Below, piece by piece: positions 24,575 to 37,429 of a stretch of 64,000 nucleotides of DNA. Position 1 is the stretch's first letter. Each line of letters opens with the position of its first letter. Location of the stretch: NCBI GenBank assembly GCA_028671895.1, contig JAPMAC010000209.1:23024501-23088500 (forward strand), in the 5' to 3' direction. Under the pieces are notes generated by a model that was not told the DNA's origin, ran no database searches, and saw nothing but the letters and a program-made list of their open reading frames with translations. Source of the stretch: Oenanthe sinensis (taxonomy: Eukaryota > Streptophyta > Magnoliopsida > Apiales > Apiaceae). Both the position numbers and the translations under genes were made by a program.

Positions 24575-25704
24575 GTTTATACATTTGAAAATTATAAATT
24601 AATTTTCGAATGACTTGTTTTGGGAACTATACTTTGCTTGCCAGTGTCAGGAATATTCTTATCTTGTAATGTGGGTTAAATTGGTCATCATTTAACATAA
24701 TAAGTTTTGTATTACCTATGGAGGAGATCATAATATGAGTGTTAATGATATATAATTTAGTTATAGGCTTCCCGGGACATCAAAGCATGCTTCTCTTCGA
24801 TGTATCTAAAACATAGTACTCGGTTTCCTGTGATTCTGATGAGTCTCACTAGAAAGGATGCATCTACTGAAGAAGCGTTAATATATCTAGAAAAGGTACA
24901 ATTTGTTATTGCAGGTTATGAATAAATGATAAAATGACATTTTACAAATTTCGACTCAGAAGCATGAAACACGTAGAACACACTCTTTTTATTCTTCTTT
25001 TTCTCCGCGGGGGTAACCTGTATGTGGGAGAGGTGGAAAAGTGCAACCTGTATGTCGGAGAGTTGGAGATGTCCACAAAACACCAGCCTAAAATGTTCTT
25101 TGTATTTCTTCTGACAGAGAAGCATAGGGATGACAATATTGTTTTATTAGTTAAATATCTCCACCTGTATCAAATAACATTCTTTCGAAGCTTTTAGATA
25201 CTGTATAATAATTTGATATGAGCCAAAATAAGAAAGCCATTTTTCAAGTTTATGTGAATCAAAGAGATGATCTTCTGTATTATTAGCAACTTGACCTTGT
25301 TACTGGTCATCATTGGGTCCTTGCATTCCAAGAAGATTTTTCAGTTCTCACTGTACTAAGAATATATATGCTGGTGCTTTGTAAAAATGGTTGACAGCAT
25401 GTTTAAACATAAGAATATTAGGCGAGCTATGAATTCCGATCATGTTAGTCCAAGTGCAAAATTGTGTAATCTCAACATCGTCTGCAATTTTACAACAATT
25501 ATAATGCATAATTGTATTTATTATCATGATCTTCCCTTTGTTTCCAATCGGAATTCTCTTCATTTTGTTGCAATGCCCTACGTGCATTGCCTCGACAGCA
25601 AGAGAGTATATATCTCATCTATATCCTGATCCATTGCTTTTTCCAGCAAGTACATTAGTATCATCTTACATGTTTAATAAATACAAGATTCATTTAGAAA
25701 CTAA
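24575..25704. other. Intergenic, no gene recognised
   Basis: Between the ENODL promoter and the 3' end of the COBRA-like gene. It contains a short repeated unit 'aacctgtatgt(g/c)ggagag' (25015-25065). The last few hundred bases probably include the COBL 3' UTR. Confidence 0.5.
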
Positions 25705-27800
25705 TCAATGGAACCACCGATCAGTGATGAGCAGAGTAGTCAACAGAGTGACGAGTAAAACTGGAAGAAAATCCACAGCACGAGAATGATGGGCTCCATT
25801 TGCTGGTAAGCGCGTAGGCAGAGCACATTCTTCACCATTGAATATAAATTTTGTTGGGAAACCATCTCCACCTTCAATATCTATTCTGGGAGTTTGTGAT
25901 TTTGAAAATGATATCACTGATTGTTGTTTACCTGGTATTCTTGGAGATGATGGATGTGTTCCGTTTACTTCAGCAACCAAGTAATTCAACCCCGGCAAGC
26001 CTTTCATGAAGATGGTATTGTTTAGATTTGGTAGCTTTGTTCCATTAAATGAGTATACATTTTGGTACCCGACGAATGCCTTCTTCAATTGAACTGCTGC
26101 AAACCAATCTCGATAAGGCAAGTTTCCCCAATTGAATAGCGTGATTCGCGCACTCCATCCTGTTTTTGTATTGCCTGTAATGTGCCAGTTGACGCTAACT
26201 CCACAGTTGTCACCACAAGGTCTTGGATGAGGAATGGGAAGCCTTTTCATTTTCGCCCAAGCAACTGCTTTTGCTGATCTGTTGACAAATGGCACGAGAA
26301 GTGCTTCCGGTGGAAGCAGCATTGCTTTTGCGTTGGGGTTGCATCTGTCAGTGTCTTCGCATCCACAAGCACAAGTGTTGCATGGAATAACAGATTGAGC
26401 ATAGTAAGCTGAGTAGGAAACACAGCATTTGGCTTGGTTTGGTTTTGGACGGGTCATGTTACATGTTACTTGCCAACTTGCTACAGCGGTGGCAATCGAA
26501 TCAATTCCGCTAGGATCAGGGAATTCAGATGGATCAACGCGTATTGGTTGGCCACATTTATAATTAGGGTTCACAAGGCCTGAAATCTTCCAGTTTTGAG
26601 GAGGATTAATGGCTGTCCTAGCCATGTCAGGTGGAAGCTTGTAGACGTTCAACTGGAAGATTGATTTGGATTCATTTGCGTTCATTATAGCAGGCAATAT
26701 GCTACCATTTCTGCAGCAGTAAGGCAACTTGCCAACCTTATCGTCATCTTTCAATGTCGGAGGCATATCAGAAATGGTGGGCTTTTTTTGGCAGTTCATG
26801 ACTTGGCTGAAATCCATATCTTGGTAAAACCTGCCTTGGGGACCGTAGAGGCATTCTGAAGGATCCTTTTGGTGAGTGAAGGCTCCTCTCATGTTGTATA
26901 TAAATTCATTGCTCATCCATTCCCAGGTCAAATTCCAACGGTCAAGGCGGCCAAGTTGATGATGGTTTTCAATGGTGACTTGAGCAAGATAATTACCTTT
27001 GAATGCTTGGAGCACGTCATATGTAAAGGTAAGATCACCTTTTTGGCGAGGAAAGAACTTGGTTTTCAAAGCTTTCGTTTTAAATTTTGGATCCTTTACA
27101 CAACAGACACTCATTGTGGAACCTGCAGGATCAAACACAAGCATCAGAATAAATTTATAATCCAATAACTGATACCGTCAGATCAAATAATAAAACTAGT
27201 GCATATTGTGATATTATCAGAAATATACTTACCAGCCTTTGTCATCTTTGGTGCAGGACATTTGAAACCATCATTTACAATTTTGAGCGTCTTAGGCATC
27301 GGCTTGGCATTTTTCTGGCCACCAAATTGGGTGCCTTTTATATTGATCTTGTCAGACATCTGATTCATATCGTTAGCTGTATCAATAGCGGTCTTCAAAT
27401 CAGCCTTTGGATATCCAGCTAGGTGAGTCCCATTTTTCCCAACACGAATAGGAAAACTATCACCATCAACAACAACAGCCCCATCCACAGATACCAAAAG
27501 CTCATCATGCTGAAAACCAATAAATAGTTCCCAAGATTTGAGCTCGTCCGCACCCGCATTCAACACAACTGCAGAAGACTTAAACGCCCAACCTTGAGCT
27601 GAGACATTCTTGACAAACGGTAGTTCCCTCTCCCTCCCTTCTAAAGTATATGACACAAAGATACCATTGCACTCCTCCTGTTCTTTACTCGGTTTTAAAG
27701 GTGCTGCATTCTCTGGGTTTCCATAATCTTGAGCATTCAATGGCTGAATGGTCTGCCAAAACAAGAAAATGGCAATGCAGATCACCGTTGAGGCTTTCAT
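25705..27800 (-). CDS. COBL7: COBRA-like protein, COBL7-type (long subgroup)
   Basis: Two exons, 27800-27233 and 27122-25705 (donor GGTAAGT, acceptor CCTGCAG), 661 aa, matching the long COBL7-11 subgroup rather than the ~430-450-aa COBRA subgroup. The order is a signal peptide (MKASTVICIAIFLFW..), an extra N-terminal domain of about 170 aa, then the COBRA domain containing the diagnostic CCVS (QAKCCVSYSAYYA) followed by a Cys-rich PCNTCACGCED stretch, several N-glycosylation sites, and a hydrophobic C-terminus (FLPVLLVTLLTTLLI) for GPI attachment. Family role: extracellular GPI-anchored proteins affecting cellulose deposition and cell expansion. The start was set at the ATG opening the signal peptide. 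COBL7 versus a sister in the same subgroup cannot be settled by eye. Confidence 0.92.
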
Positions 27801-29121
27801 ACTAAAATACCGATCATTAACCAAAGGTTTTATGTCTTCAGTAACAACTGCGTACGTAGATCAGGAGAATCGGAAAGGGGCAGACGACGAATGGATCACC
27901 GACCCCCAAAGCCAAGCCGCCTCAATAACCACCCGGCGGAGGTGATCGAGATGCAATGCAGAAACTGGAACTAGAACTAAAAAGCACATATATGAGGTGG
28001 CTACAGGAAATGGCTTATAATAGAAAACCATGAATAATGGTTGACCTGTTCAGCGCCACCCTCTTCCTCTAATTTTACCTAGAAATTAGGACATGGAAAA
28101 ATATTTTTACATGCGTAACTAATTTAGATGGTGCCCAATTTGTAATTTAATTATGCATACAATTATCTATCACCTTGTCCTAAATTACCATGGCCAATTG
28201 GCCAACTGCCTTAAAACATGTCTCAAGCAATTTACAGCTTATACCTTTGTTATTGCTAATAATATTCACATTATTTATTTGTGAATTTAAATTATTTGAA
28301 ATCTAAGAGTTCAAGCGTCAGTTAAGACATGAACTGTGTGTCTACATTCATGTAACTAGCCATTATTACATTTCATGAAACAACTGCTTCTTATTGTTGA
28401 ACGTGCCTCGTTTGATACATATATAATCCTAAAAAAGATCTCTACAAGCTCTGTGTGGAGTTGTAATCTACATAGCTCAACAAAGACAACCAGACTTAGG
28501 GAACCTTCAAGCAATATGAAAGAACACTGTGCAACAAACACTGTGGTGTTGGAAGGACTTTTCGAGTATCCGAGTAATCGAGTTATCTTCTGAAAATTTT
28601 CAGTGCCAGGGAAAAATTACATCTTCCTAAGGCGCTTATGCTTTTCATATCAAACGCTTGATATCTGAAATATGCAACATGGTTGTATATACATATATAA
28701 CTTTGTTGATGAGTATTGCTGTGTAACTTGGCTGTTCCTAAACAAATGAAGATAACGTCTTAAAACTATCAAAACTGCAATCAGTTGAAATTGATGTGCT
28801 TTTTGTCATTCACATGAGTGGAGCATTTTATCGAAGGTATAAAATTTTAAGCCAACTAAATTTTACCAAAGGTAGCTCCATATCCATCCTGGAGATAGAA
28901 AAGATGATCCAGAAATGAAAACAGATAGACAAGAAAAATTACAAGACCCAAACGCCATCATTAGTTGCACATTCCATATTCAAGTCCAAACAGATGACAG
29001 AAAATCAAAAGACACTCCACAACATCACAACTACTGATAGTTTATTTGTGTTCAGACCTTCCACACCCAAGGCTACTCTCCCAGAACTACATTCTTATTA
29101 TTGAAACCTGATAGACTTTAT
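27801..29121. other. COBL promoter/5' UTR and THI1 3' region
   Basis: About 27801-28080 holds the 5' UTR and promoter of the COBRA-like gene (a TATTATAAG on the minus strand near 28015). 28600-29121 holds the likely THI1 3' UTR. No other gene is visible, and no TPP-riboswitch-like CUGAGA core was seen in the THI1 3' UTR. Confidence 0.5.
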
Positions 29122-31208
29122 TTAAGCATCAACAATCTCAGCAGCATCACTGACTGCAGCAAGGATCAGCTCCGGATGGATGCTACCACCAACAGATGAC
29201 CCATCCAAGACATTGGGATGTCCAAGTGCCTTCAGTGCCAAGTGGGCTGCCTTCTGCCCAGATATCATCATTGCTCCGAATGTTGGTCCCTGCATTGTAA
29301 ACCAGTACATGAGAACTAGCTACTCACTAAACAGACATCAAGAACTGTATCTAGTCAACTGACACATGGTACTAATTAATACGTCAAGAACGATGATAAA
29401 GATATTATAATTATTAACAGATGATACAGAATTTAATTGCATGACAGACAATTTAAACCAGACCAACTAGGGAGCCGTTGGGATCTGAAGAATACTTGAT
29501 CATGCTGGCTAAAATGGGTAATGAATCAAGCTAATTCATTAAAAGGCAGAATATCGCATGCAACTACAACACCAGAGTATCCACAAAATACAAGCATAGC
29601 AGTGCAAACCATCTACAGATTTGGAAACAAATAACTTATCACCGAAATAAGAAACTTACCATTCTTGGAGCTCCATCAATTTCTGCAACCTCCATTCCAG
29701 TAACAATCATCCCAGGCACTATCTCCCTGGTCAACCCAACAATTGCATCCTCAGCAGTGTTCATGTCCAGAGCTTTCATCCCTGGCACACTGCTGATCAT
29801 CCCAATACTCTTAAGCCTCTTCACTCCAGTGGCTCCAAAAGGTCCATCATGTCCACAAGAACTGACCACCACTTTAGCCTCCATCACATTGGGGTCCATG
29901 CACGACTGTGTGTCGTGATTCATCGAAACAAGGGCCCAATTAGTCACCACACCAGCAACTCTTCCTTCCTTCACTATCAAATCCTCAGCCGCAACAGCAT
30001 TGAAGAGCTTAACATTGGGCCTAGCCAAGAGCTTGCTCATAATAGTTGAAGTGAACAAAGCCGCATGCTTGATCACCACATAAGTGTCTTTCTCATCGTA
30101 CTCGATCTCAAGCTCATCTAGGAAATGATGAGCAGGCTTTCGAACCACCATTGATGAGAACAGTTGTCCACCAAGCCACGCACCTCCACCAGGGCTGACA
30201 GATTGCTCAATAATAGCCACCTACATAGAACAATATGCTCAATTCAATTATATAAAATTCAGTTACATATCCTGTATTAACAGTCTAGCACTCATTTATG
30301 TTCCACTACACAATTTTATCAGACCCAATTCATTTATATAAATATATGATTATCATTGATCTGACCGTAAGAATAAAATTTATAATCAGAGACAAAAGAT
30401 TCACCAAAAGGTAAACAAAATCCAATAAAAACTCAGATACATACAAATAAAATTATCATGAATAAAAAACATTAAAATTTATAATTCATAACCGATTCAC
30501 TAAAATATAGATAAAGTTCACTACTAATACAAATAAAAAATAATATCCACCAAGTTGTAAAGGCTCCCTGCTTCTAAGTTCGATTTGACTCTGACTCGCC
30601 CCGACAATTTACTAATAATTATTTTATATATAAATATAAGATTCATTGTCAATAATAAAAGAAAAACAATCACTGCAACAGATTTTGTAACTTATATAGC
30701 ATGCACACACACATATATTAGATCACAAATTAAAACATGCACTAAACAAGCACATAAATTCATCCTTCTTAAATAATAAAATAAAATATTTACTTTTAAA
30801 TTTTTTATCAATAAAAATAAATACACTTAAACTTCCTTAAAATACGCGTAAAAAGTCAAACGATACCTGGACGGAAGGATTTTTACTGAGCTCATAAGCG
30901 CATGAGAGTCCAGCAGAGCCAGCGCCAACAATAACAACATCAGTATCAGCAAAAGTGATCATATCCGTCATATACCTTCTCGTCATCTCTCTCGAAACAA
31001 TCGATTCCTTGATCGGTTCAAACTTGAACGATTTGAGATCGTACGCCGGAGCCGACGCAGACACGGTGAAGTTACGATGGTTTGATTTTGATTTAGAAAC
31101 CAAGCTGCTTGGATTACCAGGGAACGAGGTTCCATGTAAAGAAGATGTGTTCGATAGAACAGTTGCCTTGGGATTCGAGACAAGTGTAGATACAAAGGTT
31201 GCTGCCAT
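29122..31208 (-). CDS. THI1: Thiamine thiazole synthase, plastid (THI1/THI4)
   Basis: Three exons, 31208-30867, 30220-29660 and 29289-29122, 356 aa, the usual length. The N-terminal ~50 residues are Ser/Thr-rich and fit a plastid transit peptide. It carries the Rossmann dinucleotide motif VIVGAGSAGLS (about 90-100), then SPGGGAWLGGQLF, and H216-x4-C221-x-D223 (HDTQSCMD), the iron ligands and the sulfur-donor cysteine of the single-turnover plant/fungal enzyme, followed by CGHDGPFGATG and GPTFGAMMISGQKAA. It makes ADP-thiazole from NAD and glycine, using its own cysteine as the sulfur source, for thiamine synthesis. All key residues are intact. Exon 1 is unusually well marked by a TATA box 75 bases upstream. 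Confidence 0.97.
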
Positions 31209-31282
31209 TGTTGTAAGTATCTGAGATATTACAAGTACTTGGTTGTGTGTAATGTGAACAAGCTTAGTGGAGAGGCGGTTAG

Positions 31283-31290
31283 TTTATATA
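31283..31290 (-). promoter_or_regulatory. THI1 TATA box
   Basis: TATATAAA on the minus strand, about 75 bases upstream of the THI1 ATG. Confidence 0.7.
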
Positions 31291-32215
31291 GAGTGGCATA
31301 TGTATGCTTACACATGAGAAACGTATAAAGTGGGTCCCAAAGATTCTGGAAAGTACACATATATATATATATATAACATCTTTTTGTTTAAAATATTCAT
31401 TTAATATTTTACAGATTTGGATTAATATATGTAACATATTTATATCCAGAAGATTCTTTGTTTTTTTTAATAATTATATTTTGTTGGTTTCAATTTAATT
31501 TGTTATGATTTAAATGATAAATTTTGATCGTAAATTATAAAGTATTTTTTATAATTTAAAAAACCTGAAAAATTTATTTTATAACAAATTATATATATAA
31601 TATAATTTTTATATTTTTAATTATATAATAGATTATAATTTATAATCAAATTTTGGTTAATATTAAACGAAAATAATTTAAATAAATAAATTGTGACGAA
31701 ATAATAGAAAAGCTAAGAGATGGAGTCTTTTTTAGTGATATAATGTTTTCAATTCTATAACTTTGCATATGTAAACAGTTATTCATTTATACTTCTTTTT
31801 TTTAAAGATTTTTTTGTACATTTTTTATAATTTTATTATCACATATCATTCAAATTTTTAAGCCTTGATACAGGAAGAGAAGACATCCAACACTATTTGA
31901 AAAATCTTTTGATTTAATATATTCGCACCTTTACACAATTAAATAATTAATCATGCAGATATTTTGTTCTCTCAAATTTTAGATTCCTTTTTGACTCACT
32001 TCAAAATTTTAGAATAAATAATTCTTTTAAAATTTATAAATTACCTATTCAAAAAAACATATAGATATTAATATTTAGGAAATAAATAGGATAAATTATT
32101 CTCTTTTTATTTTTAATAATATTTAATAATAATAACAATAATAATAAATCATCGTATGTGATAGCTGGTATCGGTTACTAGTTTTTAGGCTACAACCAAA
32201 TTTTATATATAATTG

Positions 32216-32252
32216 AAATGCTTGCACAGGCAAGCATTTGTATGCATACAAA
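32216..32252. repeat. Overlapping hairpin and palindrome
   Basis: AAATGCTTGC (32216-32225) is perfectly complementary to GCAAGCATTT (32230-32239) with a 4-base loop. It runs directly into the perfect 16-base palindrome TTTGTATGCATACAAA (32237-32252). Confidence 0.9.
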
Positions 32253-32581
32253 TGTGTATGTAACAAGACAAATATTAATTTAACAAAACAAATATTGGTG
32301 ATGTTACACTATAAACTGCACAAGATGTATATAAAACTTAGCTCTCATGTGACCCTCGTAGGCCTTGATCACCTTAGTCCATAAAATCTTTGAAGAATGA
32401 GCACCGTGAATAAAATCTTTTCAATTATTTCCATCTTATTTCACATTCTCCTCTCGTACAGTTCCATCCATTAATTTGGTGTAAATTGATTTACCATGTC
32501 ACATCTTTGGATTGTTTTTCATTAGAGCAATAATCTGATCTGATTATAACTTCAGGTTTCCACTATTAAAAGAGTATCATA

Positions 32582-32814
32582 TACTCCATTCGTCCCACCC
32601 AATTATTTACGTTTCGGAAAGAAGATCCGACACGTATTTTAAGGTTCATATAAAGCATAGTTCCATAACTTATTTTTAATTTTTTTTTTAAATTAAATTT
32701 TTATTCAGAAAAAAAATTAAAAATAACTTGTAGAACTATACTTTATATACACCTTAAAATGCATGCCGGACCTTCTCTCCGAAACGTAAACAATTGGATG
32801 TAACGGAGGTAGTA
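32582..32814. mobile_element. Stowaway-like (Tc1/mariner) MITE with TA duplication
   Basis: A 229-bp core (32584-32812) flanked by TA. The inverted ends start CTCCATTCGTCCC / CTACCTCCGTTAC, followed by CCAATT(A/G)TTTACGTTTCGGA on both sides, and pairing extends for about 100 bases of each arm. The TA target and CTCC-rich ends are typical of Stowaway. It has no coding capacity. Confidence 0.85.
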
Positions 32815-33422
32815 ACATTTTAACGATAAAATTTGAAAGAGCGACTACTTTAATTATGGAGTAACAAGAGTTACTTTCCAATTTGTAAAAATAAAAACGG
32901 GAAAAAATTAAAAATATCTAGGAACAAATTAGTGCTCCACTGTCCCGCAAAAAAATATCGAACAGTATATACAAGGACATCTTTCTTTATTAACTCAGAA
33001 AGTAGAAGTATCAAGGACCATAAGAAACCTAAGCACCAAGCACTACTGCACTAGATATTGCTCCTGCATCAACATTTTAGCACACCTTTATAAAGCTTTG
33101 CATTAAAGACAAATGGCGAATTTTTATGAAGAAACAGAAGGGATAAAGGAAAATTATATAGTAATACTGGGCAGGGTAACAATGTAGGCATTTTCTAACC
33201 ATCAGATGGGAGTACTTATCATATGCATAATATTGGGAACCAAGAGACATTTCATCACCATCCCACCACATATTACTACCAACATCCAAGTACAGGTGTA
33301 GCACACAGCAAATTAAGAAAACTTAGAAACCACAATATATATAATTCAAGTCTAAGAACAAGAAGCACTTGTCACATAACATCACCAAACATAAACTGCA
33401 GTTTGATAGATATACTGCAGGC

Positions 33423-34645
33423 TTAGAAACCATGAATCTTGATGTGTTCCTTCTTCACGATACCCGCCTGATCACGAAAGAGACAGACAACAATTAGTAG
33501 AAACTACACATAAGATGCACATAATAGAAAGGAATACTTGATAGAGCCAGAAGAACACAATGGAACACACATAAATTTGGATCCTGATTACAAAAAATCC
33601 CATATAGACAATAAACCCATATGGCTTCTCTCTTTTGTTCTTTACAATCTCATCCTATATAGATTAGTTTGGTGGGGAAAGGGAAAACAAATATTTAGGG
33701 AGGTGAGTAATGAGAATAGATGACTTTTGGGTAAACCCAAACATCAACATTGGGAATGGATGTAATTGTTTCCCTTACTCATTGTTGATTGCCCATTACC
33801 AAACGGTCCCCAAGTATAACAAAATCGGTGAGATCAGAGACAGTCCATAGGATCATTTAAAAGTTATTAGGTATGACAAAATTACAGAGTTCACAATAGT
33901 GCAAATTTCTGGAAAATTTGCTTGCAAACAAATAGTCAGTGTACAAAAGCAATCATAGACCACAGATTCCTCATATATATTTAAAGGCTCAATAGATGCA
34001 TAAAAAATATCTACAAATTTGGGCAAAATTATGAATTTGCATCTCAAGTCCCACAACAATAAAAATGAAAAAAAAAAAAAGAAAGAACAAGACCAAGTAA
34101 TAAATCACCTGAATCAGGAAAGTAGACGCGTTCTTTCGCTGATCACCTTGAAGCTGAATAACCTTTACAAAAAGAAAATTAAGTAATAAGCCAAGTTCAC
34201 AATATACACCAAATATGAAAATCATATAGTCAACAGAATTAATGTATACCTGGCCTAACTCAGGATCCTGGACAACAGTACCATTGCAGCAAAACTCCTT
34301 CTTGAGGTCCTTGAGAATCTTATTGTAGCTGAATTCTTTCTTCAGGCCCTGCACTGTTGTCAAGCTTTTCCTTCCATTTCGCTGCTGTATGCGGATATGC
34401 ACGTATTCTTTCGACCCAGCACTCGAGTCCTCAGCAGTGGCCTCAGCAAAAGGGTCTAGAAAACCACAAGCACATCAAATCGCGAATATTAGAAAACAAA
34501 AAGAGTTGAAATGAAGTCTCACTTGCATAGGCACAAAAATGTGAACAATGAGCTAACAAAAAGAAGACAGTGTTGCATCAGCATGTTGCACAGTTAACAT
34601 CCACATACCAAAAGCATTAGGAATCTGGATATCGAGTTCAGACAT
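33423..34645 (-). CDS. SUI1: Translation initiation factor eIF1 (SUI1)
   Basis: Four coding exons, 34645-34609, 34455-34250, 34162-34109 and 33467-33423; 342 nt, 113 aa, exactly the plant SUI1 length. It begins MSELDIQIPNAFDPFAEA and contains the SUI1 core (VHIRIQQRNGRKSLTTVQGL, FCCNGTVVQDPELGQVIQLQGDQRKN), ending KKEHIKIHGF. It binds the 40S subunit near the P site and enforces AUG selection. The small terminal exon (15 codons) lies about 640 bases beyond the third, and that intron contains a MITE. Confidence 0.96.
33662..33812. mobile_element. Small MITE in last eIF1 intron
   Basis: On the minus strand it starts GGGGACCGTTTGGTAATGGG and resembles the start of 44323-44721 (GGGTCCGTTTGGTTATGGG). 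The opposite end (about 33662, AGTTTGGTGGGGAAAGGG) is a degraded inverted partner. Confidence 0.55.
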
Positions 34646-36190
34646 GAAACTTGGCTGATGAACTTTACGACAAGTCGACAACAGAAAATAACTTGCACAC
34701 CAAAACTCAGATGCTCAGACCTGTATCAAAAGGGAAATTTACATAATTATTAATATTGCAAAAAATTGGAAAAATTCAAATTATATTGTAGGTGAAACCA
34801 CACAATTGTATATCTACTCTAATCCATTTAAAGTACTTCTCAACAAGATAACACAACAGCAGACTAAAAGGGTCTACCCTGGGCACCTTCACTTACAAAA
34901 GCAAACACTCACAATCAGTACAGCAAGACGTGAGTATGTAATTTCAGAGAGAGAATAGTTTTTAATCTGTGTAAAAAGGATGTGTGTGTCAGCCAGTGAA
35001 ACTTTGTTGATTGAAATTGTTTATACACGAATAGATTATAAAGATGGTAAACATAAGTGAGAATTTCATAATGTGAATCTAGTTTTTCAGTCGCACTATA
35101 ATTTGGGATGACCTCAAGCCTGCGGAGGACTGTAGCTCATGATCCTATGTTTATAAGCATACACCTCACATGCAATGGATTCTATGTCTTGCTGCTTTTT
35201 ATACAAAAAATTCTCCAATGCAGACTTCATGTCATGTGTCATCTTCTCCTTCTGCGCACAGCAGAGCGTTCAAATTGACCCTCTGTAATGAGGCAACACT
35301 TCTGATTTTGAGGTCAAAGACGAATAAGTTAAGGTAAGGCAAGGCAGATATTCACACGGAGGCACCTCAATTTAGAGGGGTTGCCAACGAGAAGATGTCA
35401 CATGATGGTCATGCTTACACCTGAGGTACATGCCTATAAACATAGGATAATGAGCTACAGTACGCTGATTCAAGGGAGACGGACCGATCATACCTCAAAT
35501 CGAATCCATCATAATGAATTTCATGTCATGTAATATCCACAATTCCAATCAATAAAAACAAACTACTGACCAACAAAAACACCCCTTTCACACAGATTAA
35601 AAACTGATCTTTCTCCGACTCCCAAATCGTATTTTTTCTAAAGCATACCTTCACCAATTAAAAAAAACACCAATTTCAATCAATTACATAAAGTGTTAAC
35701 TATAGATATAATTCTATCCCGTCAACCGAATTCAATAAAAATAAAACGATACACTGACCACCACAGGCACCCTTCTTACACAGATCAAAATCATATTATT
35801 TAATTAAAAGCACACCTTGAGCACTAAAAAACAACCAATTTAAATCAATTACATAAATTCAATTATTTTCCATGGAATTAAAAAAGCAAAACCCCCAAAA
35901 TACAGATGCCTTAAGCTTAATTAAACATCAATTAGTAAATCTAATTCAGCAAAAACATCAAAAACAACAACCATATAATACATAATCAAAAAATAATCAA
36001 TTAAACATATGATTCAGACATATATACATACAGAAGAGTTAGAGATAGATAGAGATCAAGACAGTAAGAGATACAAGGAAGAGGTACCAGATCCGATGTA
36101 GAGGGTTTAGAATTGCAAGAAGAAGATTGGGGTAATATGAAACCCTAAGCAAACAAAGCACGGAAATAGTCTGAGCAACAATACAACAAC
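34646..36190 (-). other. eIF1 5' UTR with long leader intron
   Basis: A likely first non-coding exon ends at a GATCTG|GTACC donor near 36090, with an acceptor ACAG|GTCTGAGC near 34722. The intron of about 1.37 kb is AT-rich and contains a T-rich intron tail. A leader intron is usual in plant SUI1 genes, where it can support expression. No other gene is seen inside. Confidence 0.6.
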
Positions 36191-36788
36191 AGTTTGTGCC
36201 CACAAATAAAGAGCTACAATTATATTATTATTTTTTTATTTTATTATAAATGCCCAATTGGATCGGGTCGGATTATACGTTTTAGATAAAGATAGACCAA
36301 TTTCAATATGGATGAATATGGGAATTTAGTATATATTAACAAATTAAAAATATAGTTATATTAATTTATAACAATGTGAAACACGGGTTTATTAATATTT
36401 AAGTAAATTTGTTTTTTATGTTATAATTTTATTGATATTTAATATAAATTTTTATAATATTGAAAATTTATATTAATACATATGATATTTTTTTTTATTT
36501 TATGTAAATTTATAAAAAGTTTGAGTGATAATAAATTAATTATAAGTGTCATTTTGATAATAATTAATATTATGTATATTAAATAATGTTTATTTAATAT
36601 AAATATGTATATTATTTAGACTTATAAAATTTAATTATAATAAATAGTATTTTATTTAATATAGATATGTATATAATTTGAACAAGTGTTATAATAAAAT
36701 ATATACACATTTTAAGTCCAAAATACAATTTTAGTTTGTCATCCAAAACCAACCCACCCATCAAAATATTTAATGGGTCTTATGTCAA
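36191..36788. other. Extremely AT-rich intergenic DNA
   Basis: Nearly all A/T, with repeated 'aattata/tatata' words. No gene or element boundary was recognised. Confidence 0.5.
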
Positions 36789-37247
36789 AGTGATCCTCAT
36801 TGCACTCAAATCTCTCACTTGGCCTCCTCATCTTAACGGTGTCTTATTTAAATCACTGAAATACACATATATATCATGCCGTTAACAGGCGATCTACAAT
36901 TTGACAGAAATGCTTAAAAATTTAAAAATTCTGTTAGATTATAAACCAATGGCTCTTATTTTTGACATGTTCATCCACGTTGCATCAGGATAACAACCAA
37001 CAATTTCTTAGAAGGATGGAATACTAAATTCAAAATCATTGGAACGTGGGTGCAACATGAATGAACATGTCAACAATAATAACCTTTCGTTTATAATGTA
37101 ACAAAAAATTAATTTTTTTAACATATTTCAATAAATCATAGGTCGCCCATTAACATCATGACATATATTGATATTTTAGTGGTTTAAATGAGACCTCGTT
37201 TGAATGAGTGACCTAAGTGAGAGATTTGATTGCAATGAATGATCACT
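36789..37247. mobile_element. Foldback (long inverted repeat) MITE
   Basis: The ends AGTGATC (36789) and GATCACT (37247) are inverted, and complementarity continues across almost the whole 459 bp: left CAAATCTCTCACTT pairs with right AAGTGAGAGATTTG, left GTCTTATTTAAA with right TTTAAATGAGAC, and left GACATGTTCATCCACGTTGCA with right TGCAACATGAATGAACATGTC. RNA from it would fold into one long hairpin. No coding capacity and no clear target duplication. Confidence 0.85.
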
Positions 37248-37420
37248 GGCCGGCCTTAGAGATTTGGGTTCCCTAGACGAATTTTGGAAATGGTGCCCCT
37301 TTTATTTAAGGTTCTAAAATAAAAAAAAATTAAAACTATATATAATACATGTATATAAAAATTTTGATGTCCTATCGTGATGGTGCCCTAGGCGGTCGCC
37401 TGACCCAAGGGCCGACCCTG
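37248..37420. mobile_element. Degraded hAT-like non-autonomous element
   Basis: GGCCGGCCTTAGAGATTTGGG at the left and a right end whose reverse complement begins CAGGGTCGGCCCTTGGG form an imperfect terminal inverted repeat of the CAGGG-type. Flanks GATCACT (left) and GACCACT (right) may be a mutated target duplication. It abuts the foldback element exactly, so it may have inserted at its edge. Confidence 0.45.
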
Positions 37421-37429
37421 GACCACTTC

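Larger units (their letters stand above)
31291..33422. other. AT-rich intergenic DNA with one MITE
   Basis: No gene is recognised between THI1 and the eIF1 3' end. It contains the palindromic pair at 32216-32252, the Stowaway-like MITE at 32584-32812 and long A/T-only runs. The last 300 or so bases are probably eIF1 3' UTR. Confidence 0.6.

Noticed and set aside
28930..29121. TPP riboswitch in the THI1 3' UTR
   Set aside because: No CUGAGA/ACCUGA core pairs were seen; in flowering plants the riboswitch is known from THIC, not THI1.
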